Shown here piece by piece: positions 44,537 to 55,600 of a stretch of 64,000 nt of DNA (its first letter is position 1; the number at the start of each line of letters is the position of its first letter). A model generated the notes under the pieces. It did not search any database and was not told where the DNA came from. It was given only the letters and a program-made list of their open reading frames with translations. A program made the translations under genes and the position numbers. Source of the DNA: Euclidia mi (lineage: Eukaryota; Arthropoda; Insecta; Lepidoptera; Erebidae); contig OX123188.2 of NCBI GenBank assembly GCA_944739405.2, positions 68,157,251 through 68,221,250 of the forward strand, in the 5' to 3' direction.

Positions 44537-44810
44537 ATCGTTCCTATCCTTTTCTGAGATTAGCGCGTTCAACCAAACAAACAAACTCCTCAGCTTTATA
44601 AGATACTAGATGATGCCCTCGCTTACACCCGCATTATTTAAGGCTACTGCTACGCTCCCATGGCTCATAGCGTGATGTTATATAGCCTTCCTCGATAAAT
44701 TACCTATCTAACTCTGAAATAATTTTTCAAATCGGACCGGTAGTTCCTGAGGTTAGCGCGTTCAACCAAACAAACAAACTCTTCAGCTTTATATATTAGT
44801 ATAAGATATT
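44537..44810 (-). repeat. Two copies of an insect repeat tail, one with CTAG edge
   Basis: ttagcgcgttcaaccaaaca followed by aacaaactc(c/t)tcagctttata occurs at about 44560-44600 and 44753-44795. The second unit starts actagatgatgccctcgctt at 44605 and includes ccttcctcgataaattacct and aaatcggaccggtagttcct. The CTAG edge and GC-richer start suggest the 3' end of a non-autonomous Helitron read on the minus strand; this is tentative. Confidence 0.5.
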
Positions 44811-45606
44811 AGTAAGTATAAGATTTTTTATTTCAGCGATTCCAAAATCAGTCGCAAAAAACCATCAAAGTAAATTATAAGGAAAACTGGCTGACTAAAA
44901 CTAACTACAATGCGAAACTACTAGCTTAAACTCGATTTCCTTTTTTTGTGCTAGTTTAATTTCAGCCGCAAGCCTATTCTTATTATTTTAAATTGGGTAT
45001 GCAAATTCAAACAGAGTGAGTTAGAGTGAACAACAGTTGTAAACTAACGCTAAGCTATTCTCGCTGTATGTCCTTTTATCTCGAGTGTTGCCAAAACACT
45101 TATTGTTTTGAAGACAGATCAAGAGGGTAGCCTGAGATGTGTAGCACATAATATATCTTCAGTTGGCTACATTCCGCTTTTACCTAGATGAGCAAAGTTA
45201 TTGTGTTGTATTTTTAATCTCAATGTTATTTAAGCAAGCGGGAATAGCAGCACAATAGCGAGGTTTTACACAACCCTCAGTTCCTGGACGAAACATTTAA
45301 CTACATTCCTTGTCGTATCTCTTAATATGACTAGTTTAAGTGTTGCGAAAGTTTGTGAAATGAAGATTTTACTTACTTTCAGGCAAAATGTCTTAAACCA
45401 AGTCGGAAACGGTATCAATTCATTAACACTCTGTTAGGACTCCGTGGTTCAGCGAAGAAACATAGATTAGCATAATTATGATATGATCTATACATATTAA
45501 CTTCAACAAAGTGCTAAGGGTTTCAATCTATATGCTTAAATAAATGTTTATTTTCATTAGAAAATAAGTATTAATTTATTTTTATCAAGATCTCTGTCTT
45601 GTCCTA

Positions 45607-45607
<1 letters not shown>

Positions 45608-45664
<57 letters not shown>
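45608..45664. repeat. (TA)n microsatellite
   Basis: An uninterrupted run of about 28 TA units, followed within a few bases by the 34-bp palindrome. Confidence 0.95.
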
Positions 45665-45665
<1 letters not shown>

Positions 45666-45670
45666 TGCAA

Positions 45671-45740
45671 ACTGCAAATTTATATTTAAGTAACATTATA
45701 TATACTTATATATAATGTTACTTAAATATAAATTTGCAGT
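45671..45740. repeat. Perfect 34-bp palindrome, 2-base spacer
   Basis: The left arm starts actgcaaatttatatttaag and the right arm is its exact inverse ending aaatataaatttgcagt, separated by CT. It also duplicates the preceding 'actgcaa'. Confidence 0.95.
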
Positions 45741-46349
45741 GAAGAAGAAATAACAAAATAGAATTACATTTAAAGTTAATATTCCGAATGCAAAACTGTA
45801 TTTCTTAACAGCGTACCGTTTAAACAGCGTAACAAAAACTGTCTGAGAAGTTTTACAAGAGCGACTGCGTCTGACATACTTAGTACGCTTGAGCACTGAC
45901 AAATATCTACGGGACCCAGAAAGCCACCCAAAGCTAGAAGTTGCACTACGTGCTCCGAATGTAAGGCGAACCCACCCAGACTAATTTCAAATCACTCCGT
46001 TTTCATACCAAGTGATTTATTCATACGCCAACCGTAGTAAAAAAGCTCTAAGATATAAAAGTCATTCATCCTTAGTATCCGTTATACAAAGTGCGTATAT
46101 CCATCACAAGTTGATAACTTTTTAAATAGTTGGGGACGTGATAATTTGGAAAAGAGGAAAACGTGACCCAGTTTTAATTTACTTACAAATAAGTTTGTAC
46201 GCGAACAGATAGTACTGAAGTTAGTGGCGGATTCTTAAGTGATTTTTATTTAATTAACATGGACTCTGTACCTATGTGACCGCGATTGTTGGGAGAGGTG
46301 TAATAAACCCATTTACTTACACTATTTCGTTTAGTAAATAACAACAGTC

Positions 46350-46397
46350 TTGCAGAATAGGTAATATAATAATATGATATATTATGTTATTCTGCAA
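46350..46397. repeat. Imperfect palindrome
   Basis: ttgcagaata and tattctgcaa form the outer arms, with AT-rich partly paired sequence between. It resembles a very short inverted-repeat element. Confidence 0.6.
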
Positions 46398-46548
46398 TGT
46401 TACAGTTATCTATTTCGCTTTAATAAATCCCATATCTCGACCATGTACTACGCATCCACTGGCAAGGTTTAATGAAAACTTATTATGTAATATACTAATA
46501 CTTATAACATAATACAAATTATGTAAAACTTGTGCACACTTATGTCAT

Positions 46549-47276
46549 GTGAACATTCCAAACAATATTAACCTCGATTCTCTTAATACACATTTCACTA
46601 CTTCGTCCAAATTTGATGGAATTACAAAAAGAACCACTTTAGAATATCTTTCATCCCTGCCAACCCCAAATTATTCTCCCTTTATCTTCACGAAATTTTC
46701 CGCTTGTTACGTTAAGAAAAGCATACTGGCAGTAACGTCCAATGCAGTCGGCAACGATTGTGTCAGCCGCAAAATGATCCTTCCCATCCTAGACGAAATT
46801 CTTCCAGTCCTATGTCACATCCTTAACCATTCCATAGCCCGTGGTGTCTTTCCATCAAGTTAGAAAGATGCATTAATAATGCCTTTACCTAAGAAGTCCA
46901 AACCCTGCTACTTCTCCGATTATTGACCCATTTCCATACTACCTTTCCTATCAAAAGTCCTTGAACGTCTTGTTCACTCTCAACTTAGCTCCTTCCTACA
47001 TAAACATGCGCTCCTAAATCCCTATCAATCTGGTTTCCGCCCCGGGCACAGTACTGTCACTGCATTGGTTCGTGTAACAGATGACTTTAGGCTGGGTATG
47101 GATACTGGCAATCTGACGGTTTTGACCCTACTTGATTTTAGTAATGCTTTTAACACCGTAGATTTTCACATTATACTTGGCATATTACGCTCTCTTAACG
47201 TATCTCCAACGGAAATTGACTGGTTTCACAGTTACCTGTTTGGTCGCCGGCAACGTATACGCATTGAAGACACTTA
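46549..47276 (+). pseudogene. CR1-group RT, fingers and first palm motif
   Basis: Reads KFDGITKRTTLEYLSSLPT and GNDCVSRKMILPILDEILPV, the pre-RT and motif 1 region, but the AxGxD-type motif is altered. A stop at 46861 is followed in frame by PLPKKSKPC and another stop. Then come SILPFLSKVLERLVHSQLSS, YQSGFRPGHSTVTALVRVTD and TLLDFSNAFNTVDFHIILGI, where the first catalytic Asp (LLDFSNAF) is kept. It ends RIRIEDT at the insertion point. Confidence 0.75.
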
Positions 47277-47570
47277 ACACACTTGACACACTTGACGACA
47301 CTTGACACGAAACAGCAGTCAAATGGCAATAAAGATATATAATAAGATACCTAAGATAATTAGAGAACTGCCAACGAATCTATTTCATAAAAGACTCCGA
47401 ACATGGCTTATAAAAAACGGCTTTTATTCAATTAATGAATTTATGAATTATAATACGAAGAGCAATTTATTACAGACATAAATAATATAATTGAATTAAC
47501 TTTGACATTCCTATATGCTTATTTTGAACATTGTAATTTTTTATTGTTCTAACATTAGTATTTTTAGAGT

Positions 47571-47665
47571 TTGACATTTGTAATTTTCATAGTTTGACAT
47601 TTGTAATTTTCGTAGTTTGACATTTGTAATATTTATAGTTTGACATTTGTATTTTAATTTCTTGA
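47571..47665. repeat. 23-bp minisatellite, four copies
   Basis: The unit agtttgacatttgtaattttc plus two bases repeats with small changes, followed by further ttgacatt steps to about 47690. Confidence 0.85.
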
Positions 47666-47733
47666 CATTTTCCCATCGTGACATATTTGAATTATTACAA
47701 TATTATTTAATTTATGTATGTATGTATGTTAGT

Positions 47734-47776
47734 GGCGTTCTGTTGTCTGCCTACCCCGACGGGAAAAAAGCGTGAG

Positions 47777-47808
<32 letters not shown>

Positions 47809-47812
47809 TGTT
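47734..47812 (+). mobile_element. SINE-type 3' tail
   Basis: gtctgcctaccccgacggga, then aaagcgtgag and (TATG)n match the end of the SINE at 61890-62279. The head is missing. Confidence 0.5.
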
Positions 47813-47965
47813 ATTTAATTCATTTAAATTATGGCACAATCTAAATTTGCATGCTGAATTTAGTAGGCGGAATATGAAGAACTATGTATTGTATTATTAG
47901 ATCTGTAAGCACCATATTTCATGCAAATAAACGATATTATTATTATTTTTTATTTATTCCACTTG

Positions 47966-48885
47966 GTCTAACACAAATGCCGGTGTGCCACAGGGTGGCG
48001 TGCTATCTCCTTTACTCTTCGCAATATTTATTAATTCTATCTCAAACCAATTACTTTCATCCTACCACCTTTATGCAGATGATTTGCAAATTTAAACGCA
48101 GGCTCCGTTAAATAAGTTAGCGGAAGCCTGTACTACCATTAGCTCGGACCTGGCGCGTATCTGTGATTGGACCACGAAATATGGACTTAAGGTAAATCCT
48201 GACAAAACACAACTGATTGTTGTCGGCAGCCCCAAACTCATCTCGAAAATTTGTTGGTCCGAACTGCCACGCATTAGTTTTAACGGAAAGGATCTTCCGT
48301 TCAGTAAAACTGTTAGGAATCTAGGTATTTACTTTGATGATACTATGTCATGGAGATCTCAAATCCTAGAAACGTTTCGAAAACTATTTGCATCAGCAGC
48401 TTCGTTGCGTAGATTACGCAACTTCCTTCCAACTGCCACTAAGATTGCGCTTGCTCAAGCTCTGCTTCTGCCTATAATTGACTACGCGGACGTCAGCTAT
48501 CTTGACCCCACTGAAGAGCAGCTAGATAAACTTGAGCGTCTCCAAAACTTTTGCATACGATTTATATTTGGATTGCGCAAATATGATCACGTTTCAGATT
48601 TTCGCAACAAACTCAAGTGGCTGCCAATTCGTCTTCGCAGGAATACTCACATTTTTACATTGTTATGTACTGTACTTTTCAATCCCAATTCTCCCTCTTA
48701 TCTCAAAGAACGGTTCAAGTTCCTCCATGACACACATGTAAAGTCCTTGAGGTCGTCTGAGGATCTAACGCTAGAGATGCCGAAGCATTCCACAAATTAC
48801 TACGACAAATCTTTTAATGTTCAGGCTGTGCGACTGTGGAATGCCTTACCACTGAAGATTCGAAAAGCAAAAACAATAAATATTA
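47966..48885 (+). pseudogene. CR1-group RT, palm to C-terminus
   Basis: It continues with NAGVPQGGVLSPLLFAIFIN and HLYADDLQI (catalytic YADD), then a stop at about 48094 in the same frame. KYGLKVNPDKTQLIVVGSP, LGIYFDDTMSWRSQILETFR, ALLLPIIDYADVSYLDPTEE and VRLWNALPLKIRKAKTIN follow. The last residues of the protein (FKDLVKKHYIKD then TGA at 52368-52370) lie beyond the Dong insertion. Confidence 0.8.
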
Positions 48886-49035
48886 TATTATTATTATTAT
48901 TCTCTTTATTTATCTTATTTCTCATAGTTCATTTTATATTAATAAACTACATTTAAAAATAAAAAAACGTTTAAAAATATAAAAGGGACCACGGAGACCC
49001 ACCGGTGTCGGGTACAGGGACCAAGTCACCGGTGG

Positions 49036-49655
49036 TTAGGGCCTCAGAGAGAGGAACTTCCTCACGATGCGTGCCGTGTCGAGAAGAACTGCCTTCTGAA
49101 TCAAAGACTTGATCCAGCTGCCTAGTGCGAGCCTCTTTAGGTGTTGATCGAGGCTCTTGGCGATTAGCCCCTTTACCGACACGACTATCGGCACAATGAT
49201 CGCCGAATCCACATCCCACATGTCAACAATCTCGTGAGCTAGGTCCAAATATTTAATCTCCTTCTCTTTTTCTGCCTTCACGAGATTGCCGTCATGCGGT
49301 ATGGTGATATCGATTATCATTGCGAGTCGCTCTGCTCGGTCTATCACTACAATATCAGGCTTATTGGCTACAATAGTCCTGTCTGTAATGATAGACCGAT
49401 CCCAGTACAACATTGCACGACCATTCTCGAGAACTGGGTCGGGCACATATCTGTAGTACGGTACCTCTGAACCAACGAGATTGTATTTAAGGGCTAGTTG
49501 CTGATGGATTATCCTGGCCACTTGGTTGTGTCTGTGCAAATACTGACCGTTGGCAAGACTCGAACAACCGGACACTATATGCCTGAGAGATTCCCCGGGT
49601 TGGTGACATGCCCGACATATGTCAATTGTCCCATCCCTCAGAATATATTTCCGGT
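49036..49655 (-). CDS. Dong/R4 endonuclease, C-terminal part
   Basis: After the RTE insertion the frame resumes NNYRKYILRDGTIDICRACH. CRACHQPGESLRHIVSGC is the CCHC motif that precedes the R2-type endonuclease. KPDIVVIDRAERLAMIIDIT carries the PD...D catalytic residues of the restriction-like nuclease. The frame runs to RKFLSLRP and a stop at 49036, then about 150 bp of 3' UTR. This nuclease nicks the target to prime cDNA synthesis. Confidence 0.85.
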
Positions 49656-49665
49656 AGTTGTTTGT

Positions 49666-49970
49666 GTTGAAATTCGAAAACGTACAAAGGTGCTCGACGT
49701 GGGAAATCGAATAATGACATCGAAATGGGATTGGGCAGGACATCTGGCTAGACGTGGTGACAATAGGTGGAGTTGGGCCGTAACGGAATGGTGGCCACGA
49801 ATGGGGAAAAGGAGTGTCGGCCGGCCCTTGGCAAGATGGGCCGACGATATTGTTGCAATCGCGGGCCGAGCCTGGGCTAGATTAGCACAAGATAGAGGGA
49901 AATGGCATCAACAAAGAGAGGCCTATGTTCAGCAGTGGACAAAGTCAGGCTGTGGATGATGATGATGATG
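49666..49970 (+). mobile_element. RTE 3' fragment inside Dong, perfect 10-bp TSD
   Basis: The plus strand encodes RTKVLDVGNRI, WDWAGHLARRGDNRWSWAVT, SVGRPLARWADDIVAIAG and HQQREAYVQQWTKSGCG then a stop, and closes in (GATGAT)n. AGTTGTTTGT is present at 49656-49665 and 49971-49980. It is 5' truncated to about 305 bp. Removing it together with one TSD copy would leave the Dong frame continuous. Confidence 0.95.
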
Positions 49971-49980
49971 AGTTGTTTGT

Positions 49981-52320
49981 CATGACAACTTCGTCCATAA
50001 TTGCAAAGACAAAACCTTCGGTTTCTCCAAAGAGATCGCCGAATCGCAGCCAGGATATAGAAGCTGTAAAATTTACATCGGGCCCATGTAAGGCCCGGTA
50101 GAATCGTCCATGCAGCTCCTTGCCCCTCCATACTTCCCGTCGGTCCTCCGTACTAAGTACTGTAGGTTTGGGCCAGTTCTCTTTAGCCAGAGCGAGCGGG
50201 GTAAGTCCGGTATCAATTATGACTACATCGCGATGCACATCCACACTCATCTGCAGAAAATAATCTCTGAGGTTGCACACCTCGCGGTTGTGGAGGGTCT
50301 TAGCACATAAAAAGCCTCGACCTCCACATTTCCGCGGGATGTACAGCCTCATTACCGATGAGCGTGGATGATGCATTCGATATGCAGTCAGCATTGAACG
50401 GACTTTTCTATCCAGGGCATCTAGTTCAGTCTGGGTCCACCTGAGTATGCCGAAGGAATACATTAGGACTGGCATGGCCCACCCGTTGCAGGCTCGCACC
50501 TTGTTGCCACCTGATAAAAGTCTGTTAAGTACTTTTCTCAGGCGGCCAAAGAACCGAGCCTGCAACGTCTGTTTCATGTCAGTCTCAGAAATATTCAAAG
50601 ACTGCGACATACCCAGGTATTTGTAGGTCTCAGTTGGGGAGAGGGATCTAAGTTGTATGGAATCTGAGAGTTGAATCCCTGCAGATTCCATAATCCTGCC
50701 TCTCTTTACATGCATGACCGCACATTTATCCACACCAAATTCCATCCTGATAGAATTACTAAAGGTTTCGGTTACCTTAAGTAATTCTGTCAGTTGGAAT
50801 TTTTTGGGGGCAAATAATTTAAGGTCATCCATGAAAAGGAGGTGAGATGTAACATGACCTCCTTTCCTCAACCGATAGCCTAGCCCTGAAGCCTCTAACA
50901 AGGTACTTAGAGGGTTCAGGGCCAGACAAAACCACAAAGGACTCAGACTATCGCCCTGGAAAATACCTCGCTCAATCCTTATTGGAGCACCGCAACCCAA
51001 ACTCGATCGACATCCTGGATAGCGCAATACGGTCCTCCACTGCCCCATACATGACCTTAAAAAGGTGCATAGAGTTGCATCTACTTTATACAACTCCAGC
51101 ACCCTCAAAAGCCATGTATGTGGCACGGAGTCGTAAGCCTTCTTGTAATCTATCCAGCATGTCGATAGATTCTTTCGGTTACGACGCACCTGTTGGCTAA
51201 TGGCCATGTCTATCAGAAGGAGTTCTTTAGTACCACGGGCCCCACTCCTACATCCATTTTGAGAAACAGATAAAATAGAATTATCAAATATATGTTTTGT
51301 TAATTTCGTTCTCAAAATGGATGTAAGGAGTTTATATATTGTTGGCAAACAGGTTATCGGCCTGTAATTTTTGGGGTCCGTGGCACTACCAGACTTATGG
51401 AGTAGGTGAGTGACACCGGATGTTAAAAAATCTGGTAGCGACCCCGATTCCAGTGATGACTGGAATTGAGATGCTAAGCAAGTACGCGAACTACGGAGCC
51501 ATTTGAGCCAAAAATTGTGCAGCCCGTCCGGTCCCGCTGATTTCCAGTTCGGTAACGAACGGACTGCACTGGCTATATCATCGTTTGTAATTGATATTGG
51601 CTCCATTGTTGGTATTTGTTCGCATACTCGCTCAACAGTCTCAATCCAGTCACTCTCCGTGTGGTTGACAGGCGTCGACCAGATGCTGCGCCAGAATGTA
51701 TTAGTAGCATCATCATCCGGTCGACCCCCATCAACGTCACCGGCCGTGGACTCGTGTCGCTCCCATCTTCTGTACACCCACCTCTCGTCTCTCTGGAATG
51801 TGCGATTCAGGCAATACCGATCCACTCTTTTTTTGTATCGCCTAATACGGTTTGCCCATGCATAAAGCTTTTGTTTTAGGGTATCGATGCGCTCTGTAAC
51901 CCGAGATAAATAATCTTGAGAACTGATACCAGTTCCCGCAAAGGCTCGAGTTACAAAGCGCATCACTCTTGGTCGGGTATTGCCCATCTTAAAAGAGGAG
52001 AGCTTGCCAATGAGTGCCCTAGTCTCAGCAATACGACACTCAATCCTGCGTTGCCAAGCTGACACAGTAGTGGTCTGTCGAGTAGCGGTATTATTTACTG
52101 GCAATTTAACCCCTGCTACTCGACACGCCGCAACCGCCGCACAATACAGGATTGAATGTGTATCGCTGAGATTTTCACTAATATCAAAGTGAGTTGACAG
52201 TAATGTGTCTAGGGCACTCACCAGCGCTATGTTTCTTTTATGCATGGGCAAACGAGGCAAACGAGGCCGAATATTTGGGTCCATGGATCGGTATTCCGCA
52301 ATAGCACATTCCAAAGCACT
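49981..52320 (-). CDS. Dong/R4 reverse transcriptase, N-terminal part
   Basis: The frame is open for about 780 codons; at its 5' edge no ATG is present (the first codon is TTG). The N-terminal part is Arg-rich (RIRRYKKRVDRYCLNRTF). RT motifs are WKSAGPDGLHNFWLKWL, LLHKSGSATDPKNYRPITC, GCRSGARGTKELLL, WIDYKKAYDSVPHTWL, GIFQGDSLSPLWFCLALNPL and LLFMDDLKLFA. The MDDLKL form of the catalytic box is typical of Dong/R4 rather than the YADD of APE-type LINEs. No stop or frameshift was seen, so this RT is the best preserved in the window. It runs out at DEVVMTNN, where the RTE insertion begins. Confidence 0.85.
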
Positions 52321-52370
52321 ATTATTATATTTTCAAAGACTTGGTAAAGAAGCACTATATCAAGGATTGA

Positions 52371-52615
52371 CAAATATACCAACTTAATTATCGTCTGAGT
52401 TCATCACTTGTATAAACTGTATCTATTATATTATTTAGTATATTGATATATATTTAATTGTATTTGTATAAATTATGTATGTATTTTATGTATCTAAGTA
52501 AAATGTATATTTATTTATATTTTAGTACTTATAGTATTTTATTTAGGATAATCTTCTTGATAATTTCATTTTAAAGCTACACCATACCCACAAAAATCCT
52601 TTGATCATTCCTGTC
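52371..52615. other. 3' UTR of the CR1-group LINE and array edge
   Basis: AT-rich sequence after the TGA at 52370, with no coding. The 3.75-kb array begins at about 52616. Confidence 0.5.
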
Positions 52616-55600
52616 GACGACTGTGGGTTAACTTCTGCGAGCGGTGGCCACTACACCCCTTAAATATTACTACGTGTCCCTCATATGGACTATACGCATA
52701 TTTTGATTCGCCAGACAAATCTGACTGGCTATTAAAACTCCGACTATCCAAATCAGATCGTCCGCCGATAGAAAACGTGGTAGAGCTCGTGATAAAGCAC
52801 CGCCCAATAAATGCTTACAAAGTCACATAAATATTCGTATTTCTTATTATTTATATACAGAACACGTTAAGTCGTATAATACCCTTGTTAAAAAAAATAT
52901 GCCTCGGGGAAAGGGACCGAATTGTCAACATTTGCGTTTATATTGGTAATATTACAAATTTAACTATTGTGGACGAATATTCAAATGACAATATAAAATA
53001 CGTAGTTATTAGTATTCATATAAGAATTGTTGGTATTGGCATCGTTAAAAAGTATGACGTCTTCATAGCTTGATAATTTCTCAAGGGCATTAAACTCGAT
53101 CGCAATTTACATTTCTATTGTACAAATTGTTTGTCATTATTCAAAATTCTGTTCTCAGCGAAGTTCCGTGCGAAGTAATAAATCAGATGAGACAGAAAAA
53201 TATAAGTTGCGCTAGTATTCCACATTAACTTTGTTACAATAAACTATAGTGCCTCTGTATTTAGTTATATTTTAACATTAAATTAGAATATTTAATACTT
53301 ATGTAATTCACTTAGCCAAATTAAGAATCACTACATAATGATGGTTCAACATAAGTTACAATGCTGTTATTAAATATTTGTATATTACTGTCTGAGAAAA
53401 TCTGAGAAAATTTTCTAAATCTAGGCTATTTTTATACCCCTTAACCTTTGCTAAAAGATTTTTTTGTCTTATTCTTAATTTTATATAGTCGGCATGAAGG
53501 ACTTTTTACTTGAAAGATCATCCGACCGTTCGGAGGTCGAAAAAAGAGTTGGTCCAAGAGCCTCGGGAACTTAAAGAATGACATATATCATTTCAATAAT
53601 ACCATTTTAACCTGAAGTTAAATCCATGTGAGATTATGTGTGTTCTGCCATACTTACTGAGCTAACCAAAAGCAATAAACCTTAATATGTACAGTGACGT
53701 AATTAAGTTAGTAATAATACAAGTTGGAGAAGGATCAACTATAATACGCGTAATAACTCGCCAAGTGATAAAACAATCTGTAGAGCAAATGGTACCCGCG
53801 TCTTCTGAATCAGTAATGTCATGTAAATGTTAGTGGCAACTCGTAACGTTTCAAGGGTCAGCGGTACGGCGGTCGCCATTGTTCTAATTACTAGGCAAGG
53901 AGTATGAAGTTGACGTGTGACAATGTAGCACAGCTGTACATCTATCAACTTATCTAATTCCCACAAACCGAAAGCTTGCTATGAGAAGTGTGCTCGAGTA
54001 AACTTATAACATGATTTTGTTTGTAAGTGAATGTACTTCCCCCGTACTCATAACAATAGCCAAGTATCGAATGAGTAGCTGAGTTACATACAATTCCGAG
54101 TTAAGGTCAGGTGAGTAGAGTAGATAATACCTACGTATGTTTGATATTTTCATTATTTAAAATATGTTATCAACATTGAAATTAAACTACAGTTTACGAA
54201 TTTTATCGCGATATGTTGGTTTCACTAAGTTATTACATTTAAACCGAATGATCTAGAAACGACAGTTTTTATTTATTACCAGCCGACGTTTCGAATTCTT
54301 TACAGGATTCATGTTCACGGCAGACTGAGGTGATATTTGTATTTTTCTTGAATGTGTAAGTTATCTCAAAGTAACCGAACATTCTATTCACGCAGAATGA
54401 GCTCACAATATCCTTAGGTCTTCTGGTGACTTTGTCCTTCTTGGGTTTCATTAGCCTTATGACAGGGTCCCAAGCTGGAGGAACATTCCAATCATCTTCC
54501 CTATTGAAATTAGGGTGTTTTTTAATTTCAATAGCCTCACGTATCATCCTTGGAAGAAAACGGTGTTCTTTTGCGAGTATCTGCGGTTCATCAAATCGCA
54601 GGTAGTGGTTGGGTCCTTATTCCACATGTTCACACACAGCAGACTTTGTTGAGCGTTTATGTTTTATGTCAGCTATATGTTTTTTAAATCGAATGTCTAT
54701 GCTTCTCTTGGTTTGTCCAATGTATGAGAGCCCACATTCACAGTCAAATTTGTAGACACCGGCCTTATGCAAGGGTAACTGACACTTGACTGTTGGTTAT
54801 AATTGACTTATCTTCGTTGGCGGCTTGTAGTAAGTTTTGATTGAAGCTCGCTTCAAGATGTAGCTAATTTTGTCGGCCACGCCCTTGATGTATGGGAGGA
54901 CAGCAGGTTGTCTTTCCACTGTGGCTGATTTTTTTTCTTCTGGGATCTGTGACAGTGACGCGGCGGTCGGAGCTTGTTGTCTTGCAGAGCTTGCCTGACA
55001 TGTTGAAGCTCAGCGTCCAGGTGTTTCTTGTCACAGATCCCTCGAGCTCTCTGAAACAGAAACATTCCTACATAGAAGATACTATGTTATCGACGTCGAA
55101 ACTTAACTTTACATCGTAGCCCAGAGGACGATGAAGGCGCCTCCATAAAATTAACATAAATAAAAAAGCTCTGAATGTTGATTTGTCTCATGGGAACAGA
55201 CTTTAAAACAAAGAAATAGGTAATTCACGACAGTGTAAAATTATTGTCATGTAAATGATTTTATAGCACTTTTAACGTAATTTTTGAGTCCCGATTTTTC
55301 ATAGGTACCTACACATTGTGTAAAACTGAAACAGTAAGATGAGACGTCTAATATCATAACTTAAGTTTAGATTTTGTTATTAACTAATGGAAAATCAGAT
55401 CGTTGCCTTAAAAAAAGATGCTTTCACAGTCAGGCAATTAGCTTGTGGCCCTTAATTGGCTGGGTATCCAAGTCAAACCAGAGCAGCAGAGCAGAGAAGC
55501 TATGTTCGTATACTACTCTCATCAAGCAACTAACGCAAATCAGATGTAAGGCCTTTCTAAAGTTTCCGACTTTCTTAAGTCTAAAGCCTTCAGGAGCGCA

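Larger units (their letters stand above)
42651..46540. other. Unassigned AT-rich DNA with old repeat tails
   Basis: No gene is supported. Recognisable parts are a possible worn RTE 3' end (44432-44535), a repeat tail pair (44537-44810), a TA microsatellite, and two palindromes (45671-45740, 46350-46397). Confidence 0.5.
47277..47965 (+). mobile_element. LINE 3' fragment inserted in the CR1-group RT
   Basis: Near the start the plus strand encodes IKIYNKIPKIIRELPTNLFH and TWLIKNGFYSINEFM then a stop, a typical CR1-group RT C-terminus. It ends 'caccatatttcatgcaaata' then (ATT)n at 47936. The host codons for EDT and WSNT meet cleanly when it is removed, and cactt occurs at both edges as a short possible TSD. 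The 5' edge carries about four 9-bp acacttgac steps. Inside are a 23-bp minisatellite and a SINE-type tail. Confidence 0.7.
48886..52324 (-). mobile_element. R4/Dong-clade LINE inserted at TAA repeats
   Basis: A single-ORF LINE with a restriction-enzyme-like endonuclease, read on the minus strand. Its 3' end runs into (AAT)n at 48885-48900 and its 5' edge adjoins ATAATAATA at 52318-52326, in line with the known preference of Dong for TAA repeats. The frame is still open at the 5' edge, so it is 5' truncated. An RTE fragment interrupts it at 49666-49970. Confidence 0.85.
46541..52370 (+). mobile_element. CR1-group LINE, host of nested insertions
   Basis: One RT reading frame on the plus strand is split into three pieces, 46549-47276, 47966-48885 and 52325-52370. 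The first gap (47277-47965) is a LINE 3' fragment and the second is a Dong/R4 LINE. At both gaps the RT frame resumes where it left off. The 5' end, including the endonuclease, is missing. A 3' UTR continues to about 52600. Confidence 0.8.

Noticed and set aside
53739..53966. 75-codon frame present in all three array copies
   Set aside because: It recurs only because the DNA unit recurs; there is no domain and it differs by chance substitutions in copy 3.
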